Of a stretch of DNA of 64,000 bases, positions 37,087-46,763 are shown piece by piece. The DNA lies in assembly GCF_030142045.1 (NCBI RefSeq), contig NZ_CP126242.1, forward strand, positions 992,001 through 1,056,000, given 5' to 3'. Both the position numbers and the translations under genes were made by a program. The notes beneath the pieces were generated by a model. It saw only the letters and a list, made by a program, of their open reading frames with translations, searched no databases and was not told the origin of the DNA. Source of the DNA: Arthrobacter sp. zg-Y919 (lineage in GTDB: Bacteria; Actinomycetota; Actinomycetes; Actinomycetales; Micrococcaceae). Position 1 is the stretch's first letter; every line of letters starts with the position of its first letter.

Positions 37087-37581
37087 GTGAGCGCCGAACC
37101 CGAAGACCTCCACCCCGCCGGACTGACCCACGTCCGTGAGGACGGCTCCGCGCACATGGTCGATGTGTCCGCCAAGGTTGAAACCACGCGGCAGGCCACC
37201 GCCCAGGCCGTGCTGTGCAGCACCGCCGAGGTAATCCGCCTGATCGCCGACGGCGGCCTGCCGAAGGGCGACGCGCTGGCCGTGGCCCGGGTTGCCGGCA
37301 TCATGGCCGCCAAGCAGACCTCCAACCTCATCCCGTTGTGCCATCCGCTGCCGCTGACGAAGGTCACTGTGGATTTCACCCCGCAGGACGGCAATGTCCT
37401 GATCGAGGCCACGGTCAAGACCAAGGGGCTGACCGGCGTCGAAATGGAGGCGCTGACCGCCGCTTCCGTGGCCGCCCTGACGCTGTACGACATGATCAAG
37501 GCCGTGGATAAGCACGCCCGGATCACCGACACCATGGTGCTGGCCAAGTCCGGCGGCAAGAGCGGGGACTGGACCCTGTGA
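37087..37581 (+). CDS. moaC: cyclic pyranopterin monophosphate synthase
   Basis: 164 aa. Converts the MoaA product to c[32 protein letters not shown] and the catalytic-region [26 protein letters not shown] are intact. GTG 37087 follows AAAGGA at 7 nt. The end overlaps mogA by GTGA. Confidence 0.95.
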   Translation: MSAEPEDLHPAGLTHVREDGSAHMVDVSAKVETTRQATAQAVLCSTAEVIRLIADGGLPKGDALAVARVAGIMAAKQTSNLIPLCHPLPLTKVTVDFTPQDGNVLIEATVKTKGLTGVEMEALTAASVAALTLYDMIKAVDKHARITDTMVLAKSGGKSGDWTL

Positions 37582-38069
37582 GCAGCCCAACACCCCGGCG
37601 CACCGCCGGGGTCCTGATTGCCTCCACCCGCGCCGCCGCGGGTGTCTACCAGGACGAATGCGGGCCGCTGATAGCCGACTGGCTGTATGCCCTGGGCTAC
37701 GACATTGTGCTGGCCGAAGTGGTCCCCGACGGCGTGGAGGTCGCTGCATCGCTGCAGCGCATCCTCGCGCTGAAACCGTCTGTCCTGCTGACCAGCGGCG
37801 GCACGGGGCTGAGCCCGGACGATGTCACCCCCGAATCCACCGAACCGCTCCTGGACCGCCAGGTGCCCGGAGTGATGGAAGCCATCCGCGCCAAGGGACT
37901 GGCCGCGACGCCGATGGCCGCCATCAGCCGCGGTTTCGCCGGCACCGCCGGAGCCACGTTCGTGGTCAACCTGCCCGGTTCGCCGGGCGCCGTCGCGGAC
38001 GGGCTCGCCGTACTTGAACCGATCATCGGCCACATCTGCGGCCAGCTGGAAGGAAAACGTGAACACTAG
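37578..38069 (+). CDS. mog: MogA/MoaB family molybdopterin adenylyltransferase
   Basis: 163 aa. Activates molybdopterin by adenylylation for MoeA. Markers: [36 protein letters not shown] (the SGGTG nucleotide loop) and [18 protein letters not shown] 37578 overlaps the moaC stop; its own end overlaps moaE by 11 nt. Confidence 0.92.
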   Translation: MSSPTPRRTAGVLIASTRAAAGVYQDECGPLIADWLYALGYDIVLAEVVPDGVEVAASLQRILALKPSVLLTSGGTGLSPDDVTPESTEPLLDRQVPGVMEAIRAKGLAATPMAAISRGFAGTAGATFVVNLPGSPGAVADGLAVLEPIIGHICGQLEGKREH

Positions 38070-38496
38070 CGAAGTCATCCACGCGGCGGTTTCCGCCGAA
38101 CCGCTGAACAGTGCCGACGCCGAACGCGCCGCCTGGTCCCCGGACTGCGGTGCAGTGGTGCTCTTCAGCGGCATTGTGCGCAACCACGACGACGGCAAGT
38201 CCGTCACCGCCCTGGGGTACAGCTCCCACCCCACCGCCCAGTCCGTGCTGGACTCGGTCGCCAACGGGATTGCCGCCAAGTATGACGGCATCCGGATCTG
38301 GGTGGCACACCGCACCGGAGACCTGGAGATCGGCGACGCCGCCCTGGTGGCGGCCGTCGCCTCGGCCCACCGCGGCACGGCGTTTGCCGCCTGCAGCGAG
38401 CTGGTGGACACCATCAAGGCGAATGTACCCATCTGGAAGGAGCAGGGGTTCACGGACGGCAGCACCGAGTGGGTAGGCGTCAGCGACCGGCCCTGA
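38059..38496 (+). CDS. moaE: molybdopterin synthase catalytic subunit
   Basis: 145 aa. Large subunit that with MoaD thiolates cPMP. GAVVLFSGIVRNHDDGKSV, IWVAHRTGDLEIGDAALV and the active-site KANVPIWKEQGF (two lysines) are conserved. GTG 38059 follows GGAAGGAAAA within the end of mog. It ends the cofactor operon. Confidence 0.94.
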   Translation: MNTSEVIHAAVSAEPLNSADAERAAWSPDCGAVVLFSGIVRNHDDGKSVTALGYSSHPTAQSVLDSVANGIAAKYDGIRIWVAHRTGDLEIGDAALVAAVASAHRGTAFAACSELVDTIKANVPIWKEQGFTDGSTEWVGVSDRP

Positions 38497-38500
38497 CCGG

Positions 38501-38516
38501 TAATCTGGTGCCTATG
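38501..38516 (+). promoter_or_regulatory. leaderless promoter of dapB
   Basis: TAATCT (38501-38506), 7 nt, ATG 38514. Confidence 0.65.
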
Positions 38517-39272
38517 AGCGAAAAACTTGCCGTAGCGGTCCTCGGTGCCGCAGGCCGGATGGGATCCGAGGCGGTCGCCGCCGTCGAGGCGGCGGCGGAC
38601 ATGGAACTCGTCGCCGCGCTGGGCCGGACCGACCCGCTGGAAACCCTGGTCTCCGCCGGTGCGCAGTACGTGGTGGACCTGACGGTGCCGGACAGCACCG
38701 AGGCCAACGTCCGCTTCGCCGTCGAACACGGCATGCACGCCGTCGTCGGCACCACCGGCTGGGACGCGGACCGGCTGGACCGGCTCACGGACCTGCTGGA
38801 ACGCTCTCCCGGCACCGGTGTGCTCATCGCCCCGAACTTCGCCCTGGGCTCGGTGCTGGCCTCGGCGTTCGCAGCCAAGGCAGCCCGTTACTTCGAGTCG
38901 GTGGAACTGATCGAACTGCACCACCCGGACAAGGTGGACGCCCCGTCCGGCACCGCCGTACGCACCGCCCAGCTGATCGCGGCCGCCCGGGCCGACGCCG
39001 GCACCGCGCCGTCGCCCGATGCCACCACCAAGGCGCTGGAGGGCGCACGCGGTGCCGAAGTGGACGGAGTGCACGTGCATTCGGTGCGGCTGCGGGGCCT
39101 CGTCGCGCACCAGGAAGTCCTGCTGGGCGGACCCGGCGAGCAGTTGACCATCCGCCACGATTCCTTTGACCGTGCCTCCTTCATGCCCGGCGTCCTGCTG
39201 GGCCTGCGGCAGGTGGCGGACCACCCCGGACTGACCGTCGGACTTGACGGCTACCTCGACCTGAACGACTAA
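38514..39272 (+). CDS. dapB: 4-hydroxy-tetrahydrodipicolinate reductase
   Basis: 252 aa. Reduces the DapA product in lysine/diaminopimelate synthesis. The nucleotide loop VLGAAGRMG is at residues 8-16; VVGTTGWD, ELHHPDKVDAPSGTA (catalytic His pair and Lys) and the C-terminal VLLGLRQVADHPGLTVGLD complete the family pattern. The leaderless -10 sets the start at ATG 38514. It is separated from dapA by two other genes. Confidence 0.95.
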   Translation: MSEKLAVAVLGAAGRMGSEAVAAVEAAADMELVAALGRTDPLETLVSAGAQYVVDLTVPDSTEANVRFAVEHGMHAVVGTTGWDADRLDRLTDLLERSPGTGVLIAPNFALGSVLASAFAAKAARYFESVELIELHHPDKVDAPSGTAVRTAQLIAAARADAGTAPSPDATTKALEGARGAEVDGVHVHSVRLRGLVAHQEVLLGGPGEQLTIRHDSFDRASFMPGVLLGLRQVADHPGLTVGLDGYLDLND

Positions 39273-39280
39273 GGAACACG

Positions 39281-39775
39281 TTGTCTTTCTTCACCGGCCT
39301 TTTCGCCAACCGCGCCAAGCTGGGCGTTGCGCTCGTGACCCTGCTCCTGGCCTTTTACCTGGTGGTCTCCGCCCAGCGCGGCCTGCAGCTGCTGACCGCT
39401 CCGGAGCTCACCGCGAAGTTCATGGGTGCCGCGTACCTGGTGCTGCCGGTGGTGGGTGCCTGGGCGCTGATCCGCGAACTCATGTTTGGGGCACGCACGG
39501 AAAAGATGGCCGCGATCCTGGCCGCGGAAGGCCGGCTGCCGGTGGATAACCTGCCGCGCACACCGGCGGGACGGATTGTCCGCGAAGCGGCCGATGCCGA
39601 ATTCCCCCGATACAAGGCCGAAACCGAGGCGGCACCGGAGGACTGGCGCAGCTGGTTCCGGCTCTCCTGCGCCTACGACGCCGCGGGGGACCGCACCCGG
39701 GCCCGCCGGACCATGCGGCAGGCCGGGAAGCTCTTTGCCTCAAACCGGCCCACGCAGAACGCGCCGGGCGCCTAG
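39281..39775 (+). CDS. membrane protein with TPR-like tail
   Basis: 164 aa, no named family. Two N-terminal helices (about 13-32 and 45-65) are followed by a polar segment and a C-terminal helical pair, WRSWFRLSCAYDAAGDRTRARRTMRQAGKLF (about 125-155), resembling one TPR unit. TTG 39281 follows AAGGAACA 8 nt after dapB, suggesting co-transcription. Function unknown. Confidence 0.7.
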   Translation: MSFFTGLFANRAKLGVALVTLLLAFYLVVSAQRGLQLLTAPELTAKFMGAAYLVLPVVGAWALIRELMFGARTEKMAAILAAEGRLPVDNLPRTPAGRIVREAADAEFPRYKAETEAAPEDWRSWFRLSCAYDAAGDRTRARRTMRQAGKLFASNRPTQNAPGA

Positions 39776-40959
39776 CGTTTCGGCCGGGCAGCGGCCGTGC
39801 CGCGCCCGGTTTTGCCCCGGGCCAGCCGGGATGCACCCGAGGTAACGAGTTCCAGCGGTCCCCGGGCATTGATCTTCTGGAACAGGATGGCCAGCACCAC
39901 GTAGAACGTCACCTGGATCCAGTAGACCGGCAACGGCTCCAGCGGCGGGTTCTGCAGGTCCACGATGGTCATCACCCACACGTGCATGCTGTACAGCGTC
40001 AGTGTCATGGCACCGGCGGCGGAGAGCGGCAGCAGCAGGTTCGGCCGGGCCCGCGTGAGCAGCAGGCAGATGCCCAGTACCGCCGCAGCCGTGCCGGAGG
40101 TATGCAGCATGTCGAGGCTGGTGTTGGAATGCGGTCCGGACAGGGCCAGCCACCACCAGGAACCGGTCTGTTCCACCGAAGACAGATTGACCTCCATCAT
40201 CCGTTCCAGCGGCCACACCTGTCCCGAGTCGGTGCCGGCGAGAACGTCCAGCCCGCCCAGTTCCCGGAGCAGGTAGGAGGACATGAACTTGGCGGCCACG
40301 GCGGCGAAAACCCCCGCGGCAAGCAGCCCCACCTGGACGCGCAGGTCGGTCAGCGCGAGCCGCCCGATGACCAACCCGAGCAGGATGTAGCTCAGCCACT
40401 GCAGTACGGGGTAGAAGCCGGTGACGAAAACGTCCGCAGCCAGCACCGCCGGGGTTCCCCAGGCGTCCCAGGTCAGGTTTCCCTCGATTTCCGACGGCGA
40501 TAGGTTCTGCAGCAGCCATCCCCGCAGCAGGTACGCGAGCACGGGGGAGAGGAGCAGCCAGCCGCCGGCCCAGCAGGCGAGGCGCCGCAGCGGCATCCCC
40601 AGGAAAGGCAGCGCCAGCAGGAACAGGACGGCGTAGTGGAACAGGATGAGGGCGATGTTGGTTTCCAGGCCGCCCAGCGCCAGTCCCACCACGGCGATGA
40701 TGAGCGCACGCACTGCTATTCCGCGCCGGTCCCGGCCCACCGCCTTGGCGTCGTGGGGTTCACTGCCGCCGGTCAGCAGCGCGAGTCCAACGCCCGCCAC
40801 CACCGCGAACAACGCCGAGGAACGGCCGGAGAACACCAGTCCGGTGAGTGTGGGATCGCCGGTTTCCGGGTGGTAGAGCGGCAGCGCATGCGTGGCAATC
40901 ATGCCCAGGAGGGCGATGCCGCGGGCAGCGTCGATGCCGGTCAGGCGGCGTTGGATCAT
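39772..40959 (-). CDS. heparan-alpha-glucosaminide N-acetyltransferase-like membrane protein
   Basis: 395 aa with about ten hydrophobic helices. The opening RLTGIDAARGIALLGMIATHALPLY is the signature of HGSNAT/DUF1624-DUF418-type acyltransferases, with the conserved Asp and His in the first helix. Members probably move acyl groups across the membrane to sugars; the substrate here is unknown. ATG 40959 is chosen because family similarity begins 6 residues in; the frame is open for another 42 codons upstream without similarity. It overlaps its convergent neighbour by 4 bp. Confidence 0.8.
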   Translation of the reverse strand: MIQRRLTGIDAARGIALLGMIATHALPLYHPETGDPTLTGLVFSGRSSALFAVVAGVGLALLTGGSEPHDAKAVGRDRRGIAVRALIIAVVGLALGGLETNIALILFHYAVLFLLALPFLGMPLRRLACWAGGWLLLSPVLAYLLRGWLLQNLSPSEIEGNLTWDAWGTPAVLAADVFVTGFYPVLQWLSYILLGLVIGRLALTDLRVQVGLLAAGVFAAVAAKFMSSYLLRELGGLDVLAGTDSGQVWPLERMMEVNLSSVEQTGSWWWLALSGPHSNTSLDMLHTSGTAAAVLGICLLLTRARPNLLLPLSAAGAMTLTLYSMHVWVMTIVDLQNPPLEPLPVYWIQVTFYVVLAILFQKINARGPLELVTSGASRLARGKTGRGTAAARPKR

Positions 40960-41123
40960 GCACAGAATCGTCTCACAGCCCGCCGGGCCGGACCCTATCC
41001 GGCCAGGACCGTGACCGGACCTTCCTCCGGACCGGAGAACGCGTGCCACAGGGGTCCATGTCCCCCTGAAGCCCGGCGGCTCCACTTCCTCCGCCTTGTT
41101 GTCCCATTGCGCCGCGTAACGGG

Positions 41124-41139
41124 TAACGTTTTACCCATG
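41124..41139 (+). promoter_or_regulatory. leaderless promoter of dapA
   Basis: TAACGT (41124-41129), 7 nt, ATG 41137. Confidence 0.62.
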
Positions 41140-42054
41140 GATTTCCAAAACCGCACGCTTCCCTTCGGCACCCTCGTCACCGCCATGCTGACCCCGTTTA
41201 CCGAGGACGGGGACGTGGACTTCGACGCCACGGCTTACCTCGCGAACAAGCTGGTCGACGACGGCTGCGACGGCCTGGTGGTTTCCGGCACCACGGGCGA
41301 GACCTCCACCCTGGAGGACAGCGAGAAGGAAGACCTGTTCCGTGTGGTTGCCGAGACCGTAGGCGGCAGGGCCAAGGTCATTGCCGGAACCGGCACCAAC
41401 CACACCTCCCACTCGGTGGAGATGGCCCGACGGGCCGAGCGTGCCGGCGTCGACGGCCAGCTGGTGGTGACCCCGTATTACAACAAGCCCACGCAGGCGG
41501 GCGTGATCGCGCACTTCGACGCCGTCACTGCCGCCACCGACCTCCCGGTCATGGTCTACGACATTCCCGGACGTTCGGGGATTGCCCTGAGCACCTCCAC
41601 CATCTTCAAGCTGGCGGAGAACCCCCGGATCCTGGCCCTGAAGGACGCGAAGGGCGACTTCGCCGGCATCACCCGGGTACTGGCCAACACCACCCTGGAC
41701 GTGTACGCGGGCGACGACGGCCTGACCCTGCCCTGGATGGTGGCCGGCGCCGTCGGCGTCGTCAGCGTTTCCGCCCACGTGGCCACCGCGCAGTTCCGTG
41801 CCCTGGTTGATGCCGCGGCCGCCGGGGACTTCGCCACCGCCCGCCGGATCCACTTCGAACTGGACCCGGTGATCCGTGCGGTGATGACCCACATCCCCGG
41901 TACCGTCTCGGCCAAGCAGATCCTCGCGATGCAGAAGGTCATCCCCTCGGCCGCCGTCCGGCTGCCGCTGGTGGCGCCCGACGCCGTCGAGATGGAAGCC
42001 ATCCTGACCGACCTTGCCGAAGCCGGCATGGACTTCTCCCGGACCGAGGCCTAG
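41137..42054 (+). CDS. dapA: 4-hydroxy-tetrahydrodipicolinate synthase
   Basis: 305 aa. Condenses pyruvate and aspartate semialdehyde. The Schiff-base Lys169 is in ILALKDAKGD, Tyr141 in VMVYDIPGRSG, and the GTTGETSTL loop (about 51-59) is conserved. The start is set by the -10 7 nt upstream; the open frame before it crosses the divergent membrane-protein gene and is not coding. It ends 6 nt before rnj, an association (dapA-rnj) common in Actinobacteria. Confidence 0.95.
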   Translation: MDFQNRTLPFGTLVTAMLTPFTEDGDVDFDATAYLANKLVDDGCDGLVVSGTTGETSTLEDSEKEDLFRVVAETVGGRAKVIAGTGTNHTSHSVEMARRAERAGVDGQLVVTPYYNKPTQAGVIAHFDAVTAATDLPVMVYDIPGRSGIALSTSTIFKLAENPRILALKDAKGDFAGITRVLANTTLDVYAGDDGLTLPWMVAGAVGVVSVSAHVATAQFRALVDAAAAGDFATARRIHFELDPVIRAVMTHIPGTVSAKQILAMQKVIPSAAVRLPLVAPDAVEMEAILTDLAEAGMDFSRTEA

Positions 42055-42060
42055 GCACCC

Positions 42061-43752
42061 ATGAGCGAAACCGCCGGAACCGGCCTGCTGACCCCGCCGC
42101 CGCTGGAAGAAGGAACCCTCCGCATCGTCGCCCTGGGCGGGCTGGGGGAAATCGGCCGGAATATGGCCGTGTTCGAAATCGGCGGCAAGCTGCTCATCGT
42201 GGACTGCGGGGTGCTCTTCCCCGAGGAGACCCAGCCCGGCGTCGACCTGATCCTGCCGGACTTCTCCTACATCGAGGACCGGCTGGACGATGTGGTTGGC
42301 GTGGTGCTCACCCACGGCCACGAAGACCACATCGGCGCGGTGCCGTACCTGCTGCGGCTCAAGAACGACATTCCGCTGGTCGGCTCGCAGCTGACGCTGG
42401 CGCTCGTGGAAGCGAAACTGCAGGAACACCGCATCAAGCCGTTCTCCCTCACGGTCACCGAGGGCCAGATCGAGCAGCTCGGCCCGTTCGAATGCGAATT
42501 CGTGGCGGTCAACCACTCCATCCCGGATGCGCTGGCGGTGTTTATCCGCACCGAGGCCGGCACCGTACTGCACACCGGCGACTTCAAGATGGACCAGCTG
42601 CCCCTGGACGGCAGGATCACGGACCTTCGCGCCTTCGCCCGCCTGGGCGAAGAGGGAGTGGACCTGTTTATGGCCGACTCCACCAATGCCGACGTGCCCG
42701 GGTTCACCACCGCCGAACGGGAGATCGGCCCGGTGCTGCAGGAACTCTTCGGCAAGGTGGACAAGCGCATCATCGTCGCCTCCTTCTCCTCGCACATCCA
42801 CCGCGTGCAGCAGGTCCTCGACGCCGCCGCCGCGCACAACCGCTTTGTCTGCTTTGTCGGCCGGTCCATGGTGCGCAACATGGCCATCGCCGAAAAGCTC
42901 GGCTACCTGAACGTGCCCGAAGGTATCCTCGTGGACCTGAAGAACGTGGACGAACTGCCGGACAACAAGGTGGTGCTGATGTCCACCGGGTCCCAGGGCG
43001 AGCCCATGGCGGCACTGTCCCGGATGGCCAACGGGGACCACCGCATCCGCATCGGCAAGGGGGACACGGTCATCCTCGCCTCGTCCCTGATCCCGGGCAA
43101 CGAAAACGCCGTGTTCCGCGTGATCAACGGCCTCATGCGCCTCGGCGCCGACGTCGTGCACAAGGGCAACGCGAAAATCCACGTCTCCGGGCACGCCGCA
43201 GCCGGGGAACTGCTCTACTGCTACAACATCCTCCGGCCGAAAAACGCCATGCCGGTGCACGGCGAAACCCGCCACCTGATCGCCAACGGCCGGCTGGCGG
43301 CCGCCACCGGTGTCCCGGAACAGAACATCATCCTGGCCGACGACGGCACCGTGGTGGACCTGCGGGACGGCAAGGCCCGCGTGGTGGGGGAAGTGGAGTG
43401 CGGCTTCGTGTATGTGGACGGCTCCAGCGTCGGCGCGATTACCGACACCGACCTGAAGGACCGGCGGATCCTCAGCGAGGAAGGCTTCATTTCCATCATT
43501 TCCGTGGTGAACCGCAGCACCGGCACGATCGTTTCCGGGCCCGAGATCCACGCCCGCGGGTTCGCCGAGGGTGATGCAGTGTTTGACGAGATCATCCCGA
43601 AGATCAGCGCTGCCCTGGAGGAAGCCGTACGGTCCAACACGGACCACACCACCTACCAGCTGCAGCAGGTGGTCCGGCGGGTAGTCGGCACCTGGGTCAA
43701 CCGGCGGCTCCGGCGCCGGCCCATGATCGTGCCGGTGGTGGTCGAGGCTTAG
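42061..43752 (+). CDS. rnj: ribonuclease J
   Basis: 563 aa metallo-beta-lactamase/beta-CASP nuclease with 5'-3' exo- and endonuclease activity. THGHEDH (84-90) binds the zinc pair, VNHSIPDA and HTGDFKMD supply further ligands, and the beta-CASP part has ASFSSHIHRVQQ and HVSGHAAAGEL. The C-terminal dimerisation domain is full length. It is co-oriented with dapA at a 6-nt gap and is probably co-transcribed. Confidence 0.95.
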   Translation: MSETAGTGLLTPPPLEEGTLRIVALGGLGEIGRNMAVFEIGGKLLIVDCGVLFPEETQPGVDLILPDFSYIEDRLDDVVGVVLTHGHEDHIGAVPYLLRLKNDIPLVGSQLTLALVEAKLQEHRIKPFSLTVTEGQIEQLGPFECEFVAVNHSIPDALAVFIRTEAGTVLHTGDFKMDQLPLDGRITDLRAFARLGEEGVDLFMADSTNADVPGFTTAEREIGPVLQELFGKVDKRIIVASFSSHIHRVQQVLDAAAAHNRFVCFVGRSMVRNMAIAEKLGYLNVPEGILVDLKNVDELPDNKVVLMSTGSQGEPMAALSRMANGDHRIRIGKGDTVILASSLIPGNENAVFRVINGLMRLGADVVHKGNAKIHVSGHAAAGELLYCYNILRPKNAMPVHGETRHLIANGRLAAATGVPEQNIILADDGTVVDLRDGKARVVGEVECGFVYVDGSSVGAITDTDLKDRRILSEEGFISIISVVNRSTGTIVSGPEIHARGFAEGDAVFDEIIPKISAALEEAVRSNTDHTTYQLQQVVRRVVGTWVNRRLRRRPMIVPVVVEA

Positions 43753-43835
43753 CGCCGGCCGTGGTAGGCGGCCCGAAAGTTCTCCCCAAGCCGTTCCGGG
43801 CCGCGTAAATCCGGGGAACCGGGGGCGCCATCGGG

Positions 43836-43851
43836 TAGCGTGGCTCGTATG
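43836..43851 (+). promoter_or_regulatory. leaderless promoter of ftsK
   Basis: TAGCGT (43836-43841), 7 nt, ATG 43849. This argues against an ATG three codons earlier. Confidence 0.62.
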
Positions 43852-46740
43852 GCGACTCGTACTTCCCCTGCCGCAGGCAGCGGTGCTTCCGGCCGGACAA
43901 CGGCCCGGAGCTCCGGCGGCAACTCAAGCAAGACTTCAGGCAAAGGCAGCTCACGCGGCGGATCCGGAGGCCGGGGGACCTCCACCTCGCGCCAGGCGCC
44001 CCCGGACCAGCTGCCCCTGCCGCTGCGTGCCGTCGAGAGCGCCTGGATGGGTATTTCCCGCATTGCCGGCGGCGGTGTCCGCAAACTCGGCGCCGATGTT
44101 TCCCCCGACTACGAGATCCGCCGCGACGGTACCGGCTTCTTCCTGATCCTGCTTGCCCTGGCCGTGGCCACCGTGGAGTGGTGGGCCCTGCGGGGACCGG
44201 TCGCCGACGTTATCCACGCCGGTGCTGCCGGAACGGTCGGCTGGATGGCAGTGGTGCTGCCCTTTATGCTCACCACCGGAGCCATCCGCCTGTTCCGCTA
44301 CCCGGAGCGCCACCGCGCCAACAGCAGGATCAGCATCGGCCTGGTCATCATGCTGCTGGCCGGTTCGGGCATCACCCACATCATCGGCGGCCTGCCCGCC
44401 CTGTCGGACGGGTTCGACCGGCTCTGGGTCTCCGGCGGCATTGTCGGCTTCCTGGTTGCCGGGCCGCTCTCCGCAGTCCTCACCCAATGGCCGGTGCTGG
44501 TCCTCCTGGCTTTCCTGGCGTTCGTGAGTATCCTCATCATCACGGCCACGCCGTTCCGCCACATACCGCTGCGCCTGCGGGCGCTTTATGAACACCTGAT
44601 GGGCCAGGACCTGGCCCCGGATGATCCCGAAGCGCACGACCAGAGCTACCTGTACGGCGCGCCCAAACCGGAGAAGGTCCGCAAGCCGCGCAAGAGCCGG
44701 CGCGAGAAGGAAGCCGAGGCCGCCGCGCTGGAAGGCTTCGCCGGCGACGAAGCGTTCGAACGTGCCCTGCTGCAGGACGAAGAAGAGGAAGCGGCAGCCG
44801 CCGCAGCCGCTACCGCACCGGCCGTTCCGCCGGGGGTCCGCCGCCCTACGCAGGCCGAACTCGCCACCCAGAAGATCCGCCGCAACCAGGGCCTGCCCGT
44901 CGACGGGGACATCGACTCCGCCGAGCCGCCCACGGAAGCCATCAGCACGGTTCCCGGGGCCACCGAGGTCCTGAACCTGACCGCGGTCCCGCCGGTACCG
45001 CCCGTACCCTCCCGGGCCGTGCAGCCGGTACCGCCGTCCACCCCCATCCCGCAGCGCACCGAGCAGCTGCAGCTTTCCGGCGACATCACCTATACGCTGC
45101 CGCCGTCGGACTTCCTGCCCCCGGGCCCTCCCGCAAAGGAGCGCTCGGAAGCCAATGACGCCGTCGTCGCTGCCCTGACGCACACGCTTGAGCAGTTCAA
45201 CGTAGACGCCAAGGTCACCGGTTTCTCCCGCGGTCCGACGGTCACCCGCTACGAGATCGAACTGGGTGACGGCACCAAGGTGGAGCGGGTGACCGCGCTG
45301 TCCAAGAACATTGCCTACGCCGTGGCCAGCTCCGACGTGCGTATCCTCTCGCCCATTCCCGGCAAGTCCGCGATCGGCATCGAAATCCCGAACGCGGACA
45401 AGGAAGTCGTGGCCCTGGGCGACGTCCTGCGGTCCAACTCCGCCCGGAAGACCGAACATCCCATGGTGATGGGTGTCGGCAAGGACGTCGAAGGCGGCTT
45501 CGTCGTGGCCAACCTGGCCAAGATGCCCCACCTGCTGGTGGCCGGCGCCACCGGTGCCGGTAAATCCTCCTTCGTGAACTCCATGATCACGTCCATCCTG
45601 ATGCGCTCCACCCCGGACGAGGTCCGCATGGTGATGGTGGACCCCAAGCGCGTGGAACTGACCGCGTACGAGGGCGTCCCGCACCTGATCACCCCCATCA
45701 TCACCAACCCGAAGAAGGCAGCCGAAGCGCTGCAGTGGGTGGTCCGCGAAATGGACACCCGCTATGACGACCTCGCGAACTTCGGGTTCAAGCACATCGA
45801 CGACTTCAACAAGGCCGTCCGCAACGGCAAGGTAGTGCCGCCGGCCGGCTCCAAGCGGGTCGTCCGGCCCTACCCGTACCTGCTGGTCATCGTGGACGAG
45901 CTTGCCGACCTGATGATGGTTGCCCCCCGGGACGTCGAAGACTCGATCGTGCGCATCACCCAGCTTGCCCGTGCCGCCGGCATCCACCTGGTGCTGGCCA
46001 CCCAGCGGCCCTCGGTCGACGTCGTTACCGGCCTGATCAAGGCCAACGTGCCCTCACGCATGGCCTTCGCGACGTCGTCAGTCACCGACTCCCGCGTGGT
46101 CCTGGACCAGCCCGGCGCGGAAAAGCTCCTGGGCCAGGGTGACGCCCTGTTCCTGCCGATGGGATCCAACAAGCCCATCCGTGTGCAGGGTGCCTGGGTC
46201 ACCGAGTCGGAGATCCACCGGGTCGTGGAGCACGTCAAGAACCAGCTCCAGGCCGTCTACCGCGACGACGTCACGGTCACGGCGCCCAAAAAGCAGATCG
46301 ACGACGATATCGGAGACGACCTCGACGTCCTGCTGCAGGCGACCGAACTGGTGGTGACCACCCAGTTCGGGTCCACCTCCATGCTCCAGCGGAAACTGCG
46401 CGTCGGCTTCGCCAAGGCCGGACGGCTCATGGACCTGCTCGAGTCCCGCGGCGTCGTCGGACCTTCCGAGGGTTCCAAGGCCCGCGACGTGCTCGTCAAG
46501 CCGGATGACCTGGCTGCCACTCTCGCCGCCATCAGCGGCGGGGAAGCTCCGGCGGCATCCGGGGGAGCCGACGCCGGTGCGCTGGCGGACAACGCCAACG
46601 CCAACCACGGCTTCGACCCCGACGGTCCGGTGGACCTGGTCGCCGCAGATCTGGACGGCCGCCCGCAGGTGACCGAATACCACGACGGCGCGGACGACCC
46701 GGACGGCTCCGAAGACGCATGGAACCTCACCGGCCGGTGA
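43849..46740 (+). CDS. ftsK: DNA translocase FtsK/SpoIIIE
   Basis: 963 aa. About 65 Ser/Gly/Ala-rich residues, then four membrane helices (about 92-230), an acidic/Pro-rich linker (about 260-420), and the RecA-like motor with Walker A GATGAGKS (about 566-573) and LLVIVDELADLMM (Walker B). The C-terminal gamma domain (LRVGFAKAGRLMDLLESRGVVG) reads KOPS-type sites. It moves chromosome termini through the septum. Confidence 0.96.
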   Translation: MATRTSPAAGSGASGRTTARSSGGNSSKTSGKGSSRGGSGGRGTSTSRQAPPDQLPLPLRAVESAWMGISRIAGGGVRKLGADVSPDYEIRRDGTGFFLILLALAVATVEWWALRGPVADVIHAGAAGTVGWMAVVLPFMLTTGAIRLFRYPERHRANSRISIGLVIMLLAGSGITHIIGGLPALSDGFDRLWVSGGIVGFLVAGPLSAVLTQWPVLVLLAFLAFVSILIITATPFRHIPLRLRALYEHLMGQDLAPDDPEAHDQSYLYGAPKPEKVRKPRKSRREKEAEAAALEGFAGDEAFERALLQDEEEEAAAAAAATAPAVPPGVRRPTQAELATQKIRRNQGLPVDGDIDSAEPPTEAISTVPGATEVLNLTAVPPVPPVPSRAVQPVPPSTPIPQRTEQLQLSGDITYTLPPSDFLPPGPPAKERSEANDAVVAALTHTLEQFNVDAKVTGFSRGPTVTRYEIELGDGTKVERVTALSKNIAYAVASSDVRILSPIPGKSAIGIEIPNADKEVVALGDVLRSNSARKTEHPMVMGVGKDVEGGFVVANLAKMPHLLVAGATGAGKSSFVNSMITSILMRSTPDEVRMVMVDPKRVELTAYEGVPHLITPIITNPKKAAEALQWVVREMDTRYDDLANFGFKHIDDFNKAVRNGKVVPPAGSKRVVRPYPYLLVIVDELADLMMVAPRDVEDSIVRITQLARAAGIHLVLATQRPSVDVVTGLIKANVPSRMAFATSSVTDSRVVLDQPGAEKLLGQGDALFLPMGSNKPIRVQGAWVTESEIHRVVEHVKNQLQAVYRDDVTVTAPKKQIDDDIGDDLDVLLQATELVVTTQFGSTSMLQRKLRVGFAKAGRLMDLLESRGVVGPSEGSKARDVLVKPDDLAATLAAISGGEAPAASGGADAGALADNANANHGFDPDGPVDLVAADLDGRPQVTEYHDGADDPDGSEDAWNLTGR

Positions 46741-46748
46741 ATCTTCGC

Positions 46749-46763
46749 TACGCTGAAGGCGTG
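46749..46763 (+). promoter_or_regulatory. leaderless promoter of pgsA
   Basis: TACGCT (46749-46754), 6 nt, GTG 46761. Confidence 0.6.
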